Below are positions 41,990 through 53,668 of a stretch of 64,000 nt of DNA, piece after piece; within the stretch, counting starts at the first letter, position 1; the number at the start of each line of letters is the position of its first letter. The DNA is from Tagetes erecta (taxonomy: Eukaryota; Streptophyta; Magnoliopsida; Asterales; Asteraceae): assembly GCA_030867185.1 (NCBI GenBank), contig CM061487.1:22097000-22160999 (forward strand), in the 5' to 3' direction. A program made the position numbers and the translations under genes. Below the pieces are notes generated by a model. The model was not told the DNA's origin and did not search any database. It worked only from the letters and a program-made list of their open reading frames with translations.

Positions 41990-43371
41990 AAAATCAACAT
42001 ACGAAAAAATAAAAAACAACAACATTTACCTATATAATCACACCAAAAATAAATTTGCCCAAAAAATCAACTTAAGAAAAAATAAAAAAATTTCATATAA
42101 AACACAACAATTACCTATATAATCACACCAAAAAAAAATTTGAAAAAAAAATCAACTTTTGAGAAAATAAAAAATTTTCACATAAAACAACATTTACCTA
42201 TATAATCTTACCAAAAACAAATTTGATTAAAAAATAAACTTTAAAAAATTCAATAAATTTTCACATAAAACCACAACAGTTTAACTATATTTAATCGCAC
42301 AAAAACAAATTTGATCAAAAAATCAAGTTTTGAAAAAATTAAAAAATTTTACATAAAACAACATGTACCTATATAATCTCACCAAAAACAAATTTGATCA
42401 AAAAATCAAAATTTGAAAAAATAAAAAAAATTCACATAAAATCACAACATTACCTATATAATCACACCAAAAACAAATTTGACCAAAAAATCAACTTACG
42501 AAAACATAAAAAATTTTCATATAAAACAACAACATTTACCTATATAATCACACCAAAAACAAGTTTGCCCAAAAAATCAACTTACGAAAACATAAAAATT
42601 TTCATATAAAACCACATCATTTACCTATATAATCACCTTAAAAACAAATTTGATCAAAATATCAATTTTCAAAAACATAAAAAATTTTCATATAAAACGT
42701 CAACATTTACCTATATAATCACACAAAAAACCTATTTGATCAAAAAATCAACATTTGAAAAATAGTAAATTTTCACATAAAACCACAACATTTACTTATA
42801 TCACAGAAAAAACAAATTTGATCAAAAAATCAACTTTCAAAAAATCAACAAATTTTCACATAAAATCACAACAGTTTACCTATATTTAATCACACAAAAA
42901 ACAAATTTAATCAAAAAATCAGCTTTTGAAAAAACCAAAAATTTTCACCTAAAACCACAACATTTACATATATAATTACACTAAAAACAAATTTGATCAA
43001 AAAATTAATTTTCGAAAACATAAAAAATTTTCATATAAAACCACAACATTTACTTATATAATCACACCAAAAAAAAATTTGACCAAAATATCAATTTACG
43101 AAAACATCAAAAATTTTCATATAAAACCACAACATGTACCTATATAATCACACCAAAAACAAGTTTGCCCAAAAAATCAACTTACAAAAACATAAAAATT
43201 TTTCTATAAACCGCAACATTTACGTATATAATCACACCAAAAAACAAATTTAATCAAAAAATTAACTTCCGAAAATATATACAGCTTTCACATAAAACCA
43301 CAATATTTACTACTATAATCACACCAAAAACAAATTTGCCCAAAAAATCAACTTACGAAAACATAAAAAAA
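41990..43371 (+). repeat. ~86-bp AT-rich minisatellite, block 1
   Basis: About 16 degenerate units. Core words: ACCACAACATTTACC, TATATAATCACACC, AAAAACAAATTTGATC, AAAAAATCAACTTTTG. Distances between successive ATTTACC words are 84-87 bp. The array continues after the Helitron. Open frames here (Asn/Lys/Thr-rich) follow the repeat and are not genes. Confidence 0.9.
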
Positions 43372-46300
43372 TCTTTCTCTTCTAATACATCGCTAACCCA
43401 TCTCACCACATCGCGCCACATGTCACCACCACGTTTATCCTCAACTGCTATGCGGATTTGGGTTTAACCCGGTTTGTTTTTAACCCGTTTCCGATACAAT
43501 TGTCGGATCCAATATAACTTCCTGTTTCTTCTTTTCTTCTCCTCATTCACACTCGTGTAAACCCTAAAACCAAAACCGCCATTCATCACGCAACAATCTT
43601 TCAACTAATTATTTTAACGCCTATCATTCGATTAAATCTCTACAACTTCGATCAAAAGCTTTCATGAATGATTTCATAAGAAAAACATATCATAGGTTGG
43701 TTGATAATCCATCCCACTCTCAATCAATCATCAATTAACCGATCATCAGCAATTTATCCATCCATTCAGGTAAGGTTCTTTATATGCTAATGGATTTGAT
43801 TCAACGTTTTAAGTTTTTGATAACAATTTTTTCATCTAATCATTAACATGTTGTTGATTCGCTTCAATGATTGAACAGGGTAACGTTTTATGAATCGTAC
43901 GCATGGGTGATGTATGTACCGTACATACTTCGATCATTATGTGTGGTAGTTTTTCTTTACTTGTCTATTTATCTGTTCGTATTGATTCCACAATAGAAGA
44001 TCTGCTCTTGATTCATCGTTTAAAAACTGTAAGTTTAGTTTCACTATTTTAAATCCATAGATTTGTTCATGAAAATCATTCAATCTATTCATTCAGAGTT
44101 TTGTCTATTTGTTTTCTCTTGGTTTTTATTCATTGATTTGACAATGATAAGGCAACGGGATTAATTACATTTTATGTTTGTGACAATCATTTTCATGCTT
44201 ACAAGACTTGCTTCCCTTTTTGCTTCTCCTGATGTATGATACCATGATTAAAATTGTCTTGGTTAATAATTTATTTGATGAACATTTCCTTTCATGGTTG
44301 TTATAGTTTATAATTTTGAAATTGTTTTATATCGTTTTGAATAACAACCATTTGATTTGTTTCATACTCTATGTATTTTACTTTTTTTGCAGGGTCAACG
44401 TATTATGCCACCAAATGTGACAAGGCCACATACAACCAAACCTTGGTAATGTTGTTGTCCAACTAATAGTTACAAATGGGCGTTTTGAATAAGCGATCAC
44501 GGATTATGATCCTAATAGCAAATGATTCTTTACCAACTAATGCATGTGAGTAACACATAACTGTTTGTATAATTGTTCATACATTGAATAGATGACTCCA
44601 GTTATTCGATGCAATTTGTTTTATTTCTGATGTTCTATGTATGTGTAAAACCAAAACAGAGGTAAATCAATATTTATGTGTTGTTTCTTCAGTCACATTA
44701 TTTATCTGCACTTCAACCAATTGTATCTGGGTAATTCGTTTCAATATTAACATTGTGTTTCGTTTTTTCTTCGTATATGTTAACTGGAGTTGCATAAAGT
44801 ATGTGTTTTAAGAACCAACCCTCTCCAGATTAGGAAGAAGCATATATGATTTGTTGAAGGAATTGGATTTCCAATTAAATATATGTAAATCATTATCTTG
44901 CTCTCTATTGCATATTTTGCTTATAAAGGCTAAAAATAGTCGTTTAAACTATTTAAAGTTGTTACACAGGTTTCACACTTAATGAAAATAATCTGCAAAA
45001 TGATTCTATAAGTTACCTCAACTCTTTCCATTGTATTACAAAAATTGTTTATATAATGTAAGTTTATAAATGATTCAGTAAGGAACACTTCAGATGCTCT
45101 ATTTGTCATCAAGTTAAAAGCAACTGTGAGCATTTTTAGTGAATTTGAAGATGCAGCGAAAAGTGTGACAAAGACTAGGAGGTTTATATGGATGAAAAAA
45201 GGTAAGAAGTTTGATAAGAACATATTTATTTTATTTTAGCAGCAAATAAGATTCTTATGGTCTGCAGTTTTGCATATGTGCAGCTATTCATTTTGTTCCA
45301 ATAATATTCTTTTTGGCAGCTTTATAAAACAAGGTGTGCCCTCTTTCTCACATACACGATTGCTTAACTTGGAATTTCTTGCAAATCAAAACGCAAAACT
45401 GTGATTTGCATGAAGATCTCACTGAAAACTACGGACATCATGATTAAACCATGTTTGTTTGTTTTTCTTTTGCTGGAGAGGTATTGTTTTTGGATCTTTT
45501 CTCTTCATGTCACCATTACCAAGTGATCCAGTTTAAAGTTAAAGTACCTATATTTCTATGATATGATATTTGATTCAGCAAGAAGGACCAAGTGAAGATG
45601 AGAATCATAGTTAAATGAGTAAAACAAACGTATCATGATTTCAGGAATTAAATGAGTAATAATTTTTATTTTTCATCTTACTATTATTTATCTTACTTTT
45701 TAGGTATTAGCTTATTTTGGATGCATACCGCTTTATACTAAACGGAGTCAAGATCATATGGATGTAGCAGCATGTTGTTTTTTTATGCTTTTTAAGAAGT
45801 GAAGTCAAGATATTTAGTGCTCTAAGTGGGGAAAAGTATGTAAGGATTTATGAATCATATCATAAACTGCGTATATTTTTGTGATGGTTTGTTATGCATG
45901 GTTAACATTACATATGTATAGTGGCAATGGAAATTTGGTGTTTAGTGAAAATACACATTTTATGTTGCTGATGATGTTGATGAAACTGTGGTTAGTCGTT
46001 CACTTGAAAAGCCTGCTAAGTGAGCATGGTTATATCTAGCTTTATTTTCAATTAAGTTTGGCAATTGTATTAGAGGTAAAAGTTATAACCATTTAGGTGG
46101 GTGGAAGCCCATGCATTTGATTTGTTAATTTTTATTGTTATTTTGATGCAGAGAATATATGTAGTTTTATTTGCTCATTCATGATACTTTTGTTAACTTT
46201 TATACAAGATAAAGAGGATCATGCTACAAACAAGACAACAAATGTCTACAAGGAAATCTTTAGAAATACGTAGTTTAACTTTTTTAATGTGATCATACTA

Positions 46301-46480
46301 TTTTGGAATGTTAGTATTCTCATGATTTTCTATATTTTTATGTTAGCATAGTTTTTTCTCAATTCTTTCGTATTATCATATTTTACGTTGCATTGTCAAG
46401 GTTAATTCTATTTTCAATAATAGAACATATAATTATATTGTACTGTTTCATCCCATGGGTACCCACGGGTGTTAACCTAG
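43372..46480 (+). mobile_element. non-autonomous Helitron
   Basis: 3,109 bp. It begins TCTTTCTCTTCTAATAC after an A and ends in CTAG before a T. A GC-rich hairpin (CCCATGGGTACCCACGGG, 46452-46469) lies 7 bp before the CTAG. It sits between A and T inside one minisatellite unit with no target duplication. All of these are Helitron hallmarks. No Rep/helicase frame is visible. The interior starts like a gene promoter and 5' UTR (CCCTAAAACC, CAG|GTAAGG near 43768), which could be captured host sequence, but no protein is recognisable. Confidence 0.78.
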
Positions 46481-48411
46481 TTTCATATAAAACCACAACT
46501 TTTACTTATATAAACACACCAAAAACAAATTTGATCAAAAAATCAACCTTTAAAAAATTAAAAATTTCACATAAAACCACAACATTTACCTATATAATCA
46601 CACCAAAAACAAATTTAATCAAAAATTAACTTTTAAAAAAATAAAAAATTTTCACCTAAAACCACAACATTTACCTATATAATCACACCAAAATAAAATT
46701 TGACCAAAAATATAAACTTACGTAAACATCAAAAATTTTATATAAAACCACAACATTTAACTCAACAAAAATATATTTGATCAAAAAATCAACTTTTGAA
46801 AAAACCAAAAATTTTCACCTAAAACCACAAATTTACATATATAATCACACTAAAAACAAATTTGATAAAAAAATCTACTTTTGAAAACATCAAAAAATTT
46901 CAATCAAAACCACAACATTTACGTATATAATCACACCAAAACAAATTTGATTAAAAAATCAACTTTTGAAAAAATCTAAAATTTGCACATAAAACCACAA
47001 TATTTACCTATATAATCACATCAAAAAAAATTTGATCAAAAAATCAACTTTTGAAAAAATCAAAAATTTACACATAATAACACCAAAAATAATTTGATCA
47101 AAAAATCAACTTTTGAATAACAAAAATTTTCACCTAAAACCACAACATTTATCTATATAATAACACTAAAAAAAATTTTATCAAAAAATCAACTTTTGAA
47201 AACATAAAAAATTTTCATATAAAACCACAATATGTACCTATATAATCATACCAAAAACATATTTGATCAAAAAATCAATATCTGAATAATAGTAAATTTT
47301 CACATAAAACTACAACATTTACCTATATAATCTCACCAAAAATAAATTTGATCGAAAAATCAATTTTTGAAAAAATCAAGAATTTTCACATAAAACCACA
47401 ACATTTACCTATATAATCACCCAAAAAAAAATTTTCTAAAAAAATCAACTTTCGAAAACACAAAAAATTTTCCTAAAAACCACGACATTTACCTACATAA
47501 TCACACCAACCAAACTTTAATAAAAAAATCAACTTTTGAAAATATCAAAAATTTTCTCATATAAACACAACATTTACCTATATAAACACATCAAAACCAA
47601 TTTGATAAAAAATCAACTTTTGAAAAAACAAAAAAATTTCACTTAAAACCACAATATTTACCTATATAATCACATAAAAAACAAATTTGATCAAAAAATC
47701 AACTTTTGAAAAAATAAAAAATTTTCAAATAAAACCACAACATTTTAGCTATTTTTAATCTCACAAAACCCAACTTTCATCAAAAAATTAACTTTCAAAA
47801 ACATAAAAATTTTTCACATAGAACCATAACATTTACGTATATAATCACACTAAAAACAAATTTGATCAAAAAATAAAATTCCGAAAATATAAAAAATTGT
47901 CACATAGAACCACAACAAGTAATATATAATCACATAAAAAACAAATTTGATCACAAAATTCAACTTTCAAAAAATTAACAAATTTTCGCCCAAAACCACA
48001 ACATTTTACCTATATTTAATCACACCAAACTAAACTTTCATCAAAATATCAACTTTCAGAAAATAAAAAAATTTCACATAAATTCACAATATTTACCTAT
48101 ATAATCTCAACAAAAACAAATTTGCCCAAAAAATCAACTTTTGAAAAATTCACAACATTTACCTATTAAATCACACAAAAAACAAACTTGATAAAAAAAA
48201 ACAACTTTTGAAAAAATCAAAATTTTCACATAAAACCACAACATTTACTTATATAATCACACAAAAAAAATTGATTAAAAATTAACTTTTGAAAAAATCA
48301 AAAATTTACACATAATAACACCAAAAAAAATTTGATCAAAAAAAACTTTTGAAAAACCAAAAATTTTCACCTAAAACCACAACATTTACCTATAAAATTA
48401 CAACAAAAAAA
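46481..48411 (+). repeat. ~86-bp AT-rich minisatellite, block 2
   Basis: About 22 units of the same repeat as block 1, interrupted at the left by the Helitron and at the right by element III (target duplication TATTT at 48412-48416). Confidence 0.9.
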
Positions 48412-48416
48412 TATTT

Positions 48417-48917
48417 TGTTGGACCTGAATTGTAGTCTAATATTATCAGCACAGTCAAAGTCAACAAAAATCAACGTCCGGTCAAAGTCCACGTAAAAAG
48501 TCAAATGGCGCGTTAGAGACGAAGAACCGAGTCAAGACGTTGAAGTTGTTTTATGTCTAGGATCGTTAATGTAATAAATATATTTTGTGTCAACAAAATA
48601 TATTTAATCTAGTTTTAGACATGTTTTAGCCTTTTAACTTGTTATTTTTTAATTAGTCTAAGTGTAGAGACTATTAGTGTAATTAGCATGTTAAGCACTC
48701 ACTATAAATAGTAAAGTGCAAATAGGGTTTTAAGGGGCTTGAATGAGCTAGTGATTTGGGGGTCTTCCATGTAAACAACATTTTATGCAAATCAAAATGG
48801 ATCAAATCTGAGTTTTATTGATTGTTCTTATCATTGTTCATCTCGTTCATCATATTTTATCCTTTTTGATCCAAATCTTCAACAAATTTCTGATTCACTA
48901 GTGTTTTGGGACCAACA
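48417..48917 (+). repeat. 5' LTR of element III
   Basis: 501 bp. It has a GTCAA-rich start, a perfect 14-bp inverted repeat with a 4-nt loop (48575-48606), and TATAAATA at 48703-48710 as the likely TATA box. It matches 55752-56252 except for about six bases. Confidence 0.95.
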
Positions 48918-48919
48918 AT

Positions 48920-48932
48920 TGGTATCAGAGCC
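48920..48932 (+). promoter_or_regulatory. primer-binding site of element III (tRNA-iMet)
   Basis: TGGTATCAGAGCC two bases after the 5' LTR, complementary to the 3' end of initiator tRNA-Met. Confidence 0.93.
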
Positions 48933-51391
48933 AAACGGAGATCCAATTCAGTCATATTTTTGAAGATTTTGTTACTGAATTAAAGAATTTAGAAGAAATT
49001 TTAGAGAGAGAAAGTAGATCTGGAGGGTTTCTAGAGAGAGAAACCAGATCTGCGTTTTGAATCTTCATCCAAATCCTCAGATCTACAACATTTCGTGGTA
49101 GATCTTCATTTATAATCAGCAAAAACATCATTTCCACTTCAAAAATTACAAGAAATCAGAAGAAAAAGAGCAGATCTGAGATTTTATCTCACACACAGTG
49201 TGTAAGATCCCACATCGGTGGGGAGGAGAACTAAGCACTGCTTTATAAGAGTGTGGTAACCTCCCCTACCATGACGCGTTTTAAAACCGTGAGGGGCGGC
49301 GCCTGAGGGCGTTTCGGCTGCCAAAGCGGACAATATCATGGTGTGACGGGCTGGGATGTTACAGATGGTATCAGAGCCAGTCGTCAGCCGATGTGCCAGC
49401 GAGGACGCTGGTCCTCCAAGGGGGGTGGATTGTAAGATCCCACATCGGTGGGGAGGAGAACTAAGCACTGCTTTATAAGAGTGTGGTAACCTCCCCTACC
49501 ATGACGCGTTTTAAAACCGTGAGGGGCGGCGCCTGAGGGCGTTTCGGCTGCCAAAGCGGACAATATCATGGTGTGACGGGCTGGGATGTTACAGATGGTA
49601 TCAGAGCCAGTCGTCAGCCGATGTGCCAGCGAGGACGCTGGTCCTCCAAGGGGGGTGGATTGTAAGATCCCACATCGGTGGGGAGGAGAACTAAGCACTG
49701 CTTTATAAGAGTGTGGTAACCTCCCCTACCATGACGCGTTTTAAAACCGTGAGGGGCGGCGCCTGAGGGCGTTTCGGCTGCCAAAGCGGACAATATCATG
49801 GTGTGACGGGCTGGGATGTTACACAGTGTGTGTGTGTTCTTGGTGTTCTTCAAATCTTCAAATCTGCAAGATCAGCGAATCTAGTTAATATCTGAACGAA
49901 AGTTCAAAATTCTGAGCGAATCTATACCAAGCTTTTGCATAGATTCGCCCGTTGTTCTTAGCGAACCTATAAGTTCGCCAGACACTTTAAAGCCAGCGAA
50001 CCTACAAGTTCTTGCAACATACCTTGCACAACCATCCAGATCTGAGCAAACCTATCATTTCTTGACACTTTTCTACACCAACAGTTTACAAAAACAAAAC
50101 CATCAAACACAACCATTACTTTCAGATCTATACCTAAACCATACCCACAAAACCAAACAAACCACCATAACCAAATCATTACAAGATGTGTGTTTTAATT
50201 TAAAAAAAAACACATCACGGATCTAAACAAAAACCACTACACAACCATAACCAAACCTAACCATACCACAATCATAAACAACCAAAACCGTCCACATCAA
50301 CCTTAACCCTGCAACAGATCTTACCATACAAGATCATTTTCTGACGTCTACAACAATCGCCACCGCAATCATCATTTCAAACTTCGAATCCAACCAGAAA
50401 AGATCTGAAACGTGTTTTTTGTTGTACGTTGTAGTCTGAGCTTAAACAAATTCGAAGAAACAAAAAAAAAGGAACGAGTAAGGTCAAGAACAGATCTGTG
50501 TTACTGTGCTGTATGTTGATGTTGTGATGTTGTTGCTGTCGAGTAAGAGAGAAAAGAGAACAGTAAAAGGATAAAAGAAGAAGCAGCAGATCGAACTTGT
50601 TCGTGTGTGTTGTGGTTGTTGTTTCGAACCAGAATTAAAAAAAAAAGGAAAGCAGCGGCTGGTGAACTAGAACAAGTTGCAGCAGCTGATCAGTCTGTGT
50701 GTGCTTGTGTTTGTTGTTGTTGTTAGTTTGTGATGTGTTTCGGGTCAGAGAGAGATCGTGAGAAAGAGATGGTTGTGTGTTCTTGAAGTGTTGAGAGAGA
50801 TCAAAGAACAAGAGAGTGTGTTTGTGCTGCTGCTAGTGTTGAAGTGTTCTTGTTGTTTTGAGAATTTTTTTGAATCTTCATCTTAAGCGGCTGATTGTTT
50901 AAAAAAAATAGGAAGAAAAGGTTAGGGTTAGGGTTGGTTATAAAGATAATGGGCTGAAAACAACTGGGCCGATTTTTTTAAGAGTGGGCTGCGGTGTTGG
51001 GTTGCAAATTTGGGTTGACAAATTGGACCTGTCATATTGGTTAAGAGATTTACACAATGGGTCGTTTGTTTTGACAAACGTTTTTAAAGTTTGATAGTTA
51101 ACAATGCCGGGTTTTCAAAGTTAAAATTTAATGGACGTTTTAATTAAACTCGTCATTAAATTTTGAAAAGTGACGTCATTGGCCGGGTGTTTATTTTGTC
51201 AATCTTTGGGCCAAAATTTTTCATTTAAGTTGAAAAAGTTTTATCATTGGCTGGGAGTTCTAGTTTTAAAATTTTTGGGCCGTGTTTTTAATTGGTTCGT
51301 CTTTTTGGCCGGGTTTTTATATTGTCAGTGGCCGGGACTTTCTAAAATTTATTTTTAGGCCAAATTTTAAACGGGTTTTCGATTAAAAAAA
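48933..51391 (+). other. long leader of element III
   Basis: About 2.4 kb between the primer-binding site and the gag ATG, of which 623 bp are the TRIM insertion. The remainder is purine-rich then T-rich, with TTGTTGTTG-like stretches near 50700-50860 and repeated GGCCGGG(T)-like words near 51180-51340. I see no supportable ORF. It probably holds packaging signals. Confidence 0.6.
49201..49823 (+). mobile_element. TRIM element with three LTRs and two internal regions
   Basis: Three copies of a 163-bp LTR (49201-49363, 49431-49593, 49661-49823), TGTAAGATCCCACATCGG to GGGATGTTACA, separated by two copies of a 67-bp internal region. The whole is flanked by CAGTG (49196-49200 and 49824-49828). 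Each internal region carries TGGTATCAGAGCC (primer-binding site) and AAGGGGGGTGGAT (polypurine tract) and nothing else. The copies look identical. There is no coding capacity: the ~94-104 codon frames repeat with the unit. Confidence 0.93.
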
Positions 51392-53263
51392 ATGGCTTAT
51401 GCAGAACTTTTTAAATCCTTCGAATCTGATGATCTCACCATGGCACAAAGCCGGTTTGATAATTTTGTAGTTTTAAAGAAAGAAAGGATGCCCGTGTTTC
51501 TTGATCGATTTGTGATGGTGACAAATAACCTGAAGAAGCATGATCCAAAACTCGGAAATCATGAACAGGTTCAGCGATTGCTTGTTTCTCTCCCACCAGA
51601 GTGGAGTTCACATGGAAAATCGATTAGAAGAGAAAGAGGATTTATTGATTACAAACTAGTGGAGGTGATGAACAAACTAAAAGAAATGGAGTTGGATATC
51701 AAACGTCGTGAGTACGATGAAGCGATGTCTCTGAATTCAAAGATCACCTTAATCTCCAAAGAGAAACCAGAAGAGATATCAGTTTCTACCTCCAATTTCA
51801 AAGGTTTACCGAAACCTGAAATTGAAAAGGTACAAGGAGCGGTTAAGCAGACATCAGTGGGTAAAGATGGAGCAGAATTAAATGATAAAGCTTATGATCC
51901 TGAGAAGGAGGAGGAACAAAAGACAAATACTAGAGTCTGCAACTGCGAGAAGGCTCTTGCTTCTGAACAAATCATCATGGAGCTTCCATACGAGACAGTT
52001 CAGGATATGTGTTCTTCTGATTGCAGAACTCGTTTATTTGGTATTTATAAAGCTAACAAACTGTTAATCGAAAATGAAAAATATTTGACTCGGGTAAATA
52101 AAGAACTTAAACTTAACGAGTCAAAATATTTTGTCAAATTAAGAGAAGCTTTGAAAGAAAATGAACATTTGAAAACGAGTCTTTTAAAAAGAAATGTGGA
52201 AGTCAATATGCTAACTGAACGTGTCGCCCTGGCTGAGTTTGAAACCAGTAAGTTGCAAATGAAACTCGAAAAATGGACAATTTCGGGGATGAAACTTGAG
52301 GATTTAATCAAAAGCCAACAGGGGGCTCGTATTAAGACTGGGTTGGGTCATGAAGATAAGGCTTTTGTATATCCTCCTCCCAGCACTTATTGTTACTCTC
52401 CTACACCAACTCCACACCCGACCAATGAGTTGATTCATGAAATAATTCAGAAAGATACTGATAGTTTGTATGCAGGATTGGAGAATGTGAATCTTAAAGA
52501 GGTGCGAGATGATTATGATTCTTCGACTGGCATGGGATATAGTAAAACGGGTACTGACAGTCAAGCTAATGATTGCTCAGTTCCTGTTGTTTCTAATCCT
52601 GTAACGGTTGTTACTTCTAATTTTTTTGATAAGTTTAAAGCAGGTGAAATTCCTACGTTTGAGCCTGTCAAGAGTGAGAAGGAAGAGTTAATTCAGGAAT
52701 CAACTAATCATCAAGCTGCAACTACATCTACACACTTAATTCCCGTCAATCAAGATCCGCTGGAAGCAAAGGTACTTATTGAAGACTGGACAAGTTCAGA
52801 TGATGAATCAAAGACAAAGGAGAGTCTCGGAGTTTCAAAGATCAAGATGTCATCTGCAACTGTCAAATCTGAAATGCTTCCAAAGCCTGAATCAAGACAA
52901 ATCCGGATCTCAGTCCCAGGTGCAAGACAAGTCAATCTTCCATCCAAAGCTCAAAAGAAGAAGCCTTCACCTCTATCCATCATATCTCAAGTTTGTAAAA
53001 GACTTGAGAACAAGCAAGTGAAGATCTCATCTCCCATCCAACAAAGCAAAACAAAAATCAGGCAACCGCCCACAACTCAACATAAGAAGTCACAAGCCTC
53101 TCAACAAGTTGCATCAAGCTCGAAGAAAGCCCCACCCCCAGCTGCTCCACATGGGCCAGTCAAGCATCAAAAGCCATTCAAGGCTTGCTTCAAGTGTGGA
53201 AAGGATGATCATGTGCTTAAGAAATGCCCAAAAGGACATGCTTCAGACGGTAAAGGCAAATAG
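51392..53263 (+). CDS. gag: Gag-like protein of element III
   Basis: 623 codons, ATG at 51392. The N-terminal region has copia Gag style (RFDNFVVLKKERMPVFLDRF, LLVSLPPEWSSHGKSIRRER). A probable coiled coil lies at about 210-320, then an acidic/Ser-rich part and a basic stretch. One CX2CX4HX4C knuckle is at 599-612 (CFKCGKDDHVLKKC). The start of copia Gag seen in element II is missing, so it is N-terminally shorter. It ends at a TAG (53261-53263), after which the same frame is open to 53668. It is intact in a young element, so it is likely expressed; it may package the element's own RNA for a helper. Confidence 0.88.
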   Translation: MAYAELFKSFESDDLTMAQSRFDNFVVLKKERMPVFLDRFVMVTNNLKKHDPKLGNHEQVQRLLVSLPPEWSSHGKSIRRERGFIDYKLVEVMNKLKEMELDIKRREYDEAMSLNSKITLISKEKPEEISVSTSNFKGLPKPEIEKVQGAVKQTSVGKDGAELNDKAYDPEKEEEQKTNTRVCNCEKALASEQIIMELPYETVQDMCSSDCRTRLFGIYKANKLLIENEKYLTRVNKELKLNESKYFVKLREALKENEHLKTSLLKRNVEVNMLTERVALAEFETSKLQMKLEKWTISGMKLEDLIKSQQGARIKTGLGHEDKAFVYPPPSTYCYSPTPTPHPTNELIHEIIQKDTDSLYAGLENVNLKEVRDDYDSSTGMGYSKTGTDSQANDCSVPVVSNPVTVVTSNFFDKFKAGEIPTFEPVKSEKEELIQESTNHQAATTSTHLIPVNQDPLEAKVLIEDWTSSDDESKTKESLGVSKIKMSSATVKSEMLPKPESRQIRISVPGARQVNLPSKAQKKKPSPLSIISQVCKRLENKQVKISSPIQQSKTKIRQPPTTQHKKSQASQQVASSSKKAPPPAAPHGPVKHQKPFKACFKCGKDDHVLKKCPKGHASDGKGK

Positions 53264-53668
53264 GTTTGCTTCTCCGGATCAGTGTCTAGAAAGAATCCTC
53301 CACGTGGTAAAAGTAAACAGGTTTGTTTATTTGAATTTCAAGTTAATAATCATACATCTTTGAATGGTCGGATGACGAACATTCCATCCCTACCTTCTCA
53401 TGTGAAGCCGGTTTCACATGATTCAAAGATGAATGTGACCACATCATCAAAACCAAATTCTTATTCCTCGGGGCTTAAACAGAAAATGATTTCCAAATTT
53501 AACTCTTTCAAATCGAAAATGTTTGAACCAAAACAAATTTGCCAAATTAAAAGAAAAGAGGAAATGGGAATAGATACAAGAACAGGTTGTGTGCATAGAC
53601 ATGTGTCTTACATTGATGAAAATGGAACACCCAGGACTACGATGGCCTGGGTTCCCCTTTCTAACTAA
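53264..53668 (+). CDS. in-frame continuation of element III Gag after an amber stop
   Basis: 134 codons in the same frame, from behind TAG 53261-53263 to TAA 53666-53668; the first ATG is at 53282. It is basic and Ser/Lys-rich with no recognised domain. The end (TTMAWVPLSN then TAA) corresponds to the terminus of the second gag-like ORF of element II (WAWVDQTN then TAA) and of element V. The TAG falls in a short duplicated stretch (AAATAGGTTTGC / AAACAGGTTTGT, 63 bp apart), so it may be a CAG to TAG mutation. Read-through or a broken frame are both possible. Confidence 0.65.
   Translation, partial: VCFSGSVSRKNPPRGKSKQVCLFEFQVNNHTSLNGRMTNIPSLPSHVKPVSHDSKMNVTTSSKPNSYSSGLKQKMISKFNSFKSKMFEPKQICQIKRKEEMGIDTRTGCVHRHVSYIDENGTPRTTMAWVPLSN

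Noticed and set aside
41907..42609. Asn/Lys/Thr-rich frames in the minisatellite
   Set aside because: Phase of the 86-bp repeat happens to lack stops; no conservation.
41990..43371. CRISPR-like array
   Set aside because: Units are continuous, degenerate and 86 bp without repeat/spacer alternation, in a plant genome.
49184..49853. Three 79-104 codon frames with the same repeated protein
   Set aside because: They are translations of the tandem TRIM units, not genes.
48933..51391. Host gene or missing gag exon in the leader of element III
   Set aside because: No open frame or splice pattern linking to gag that I can support.
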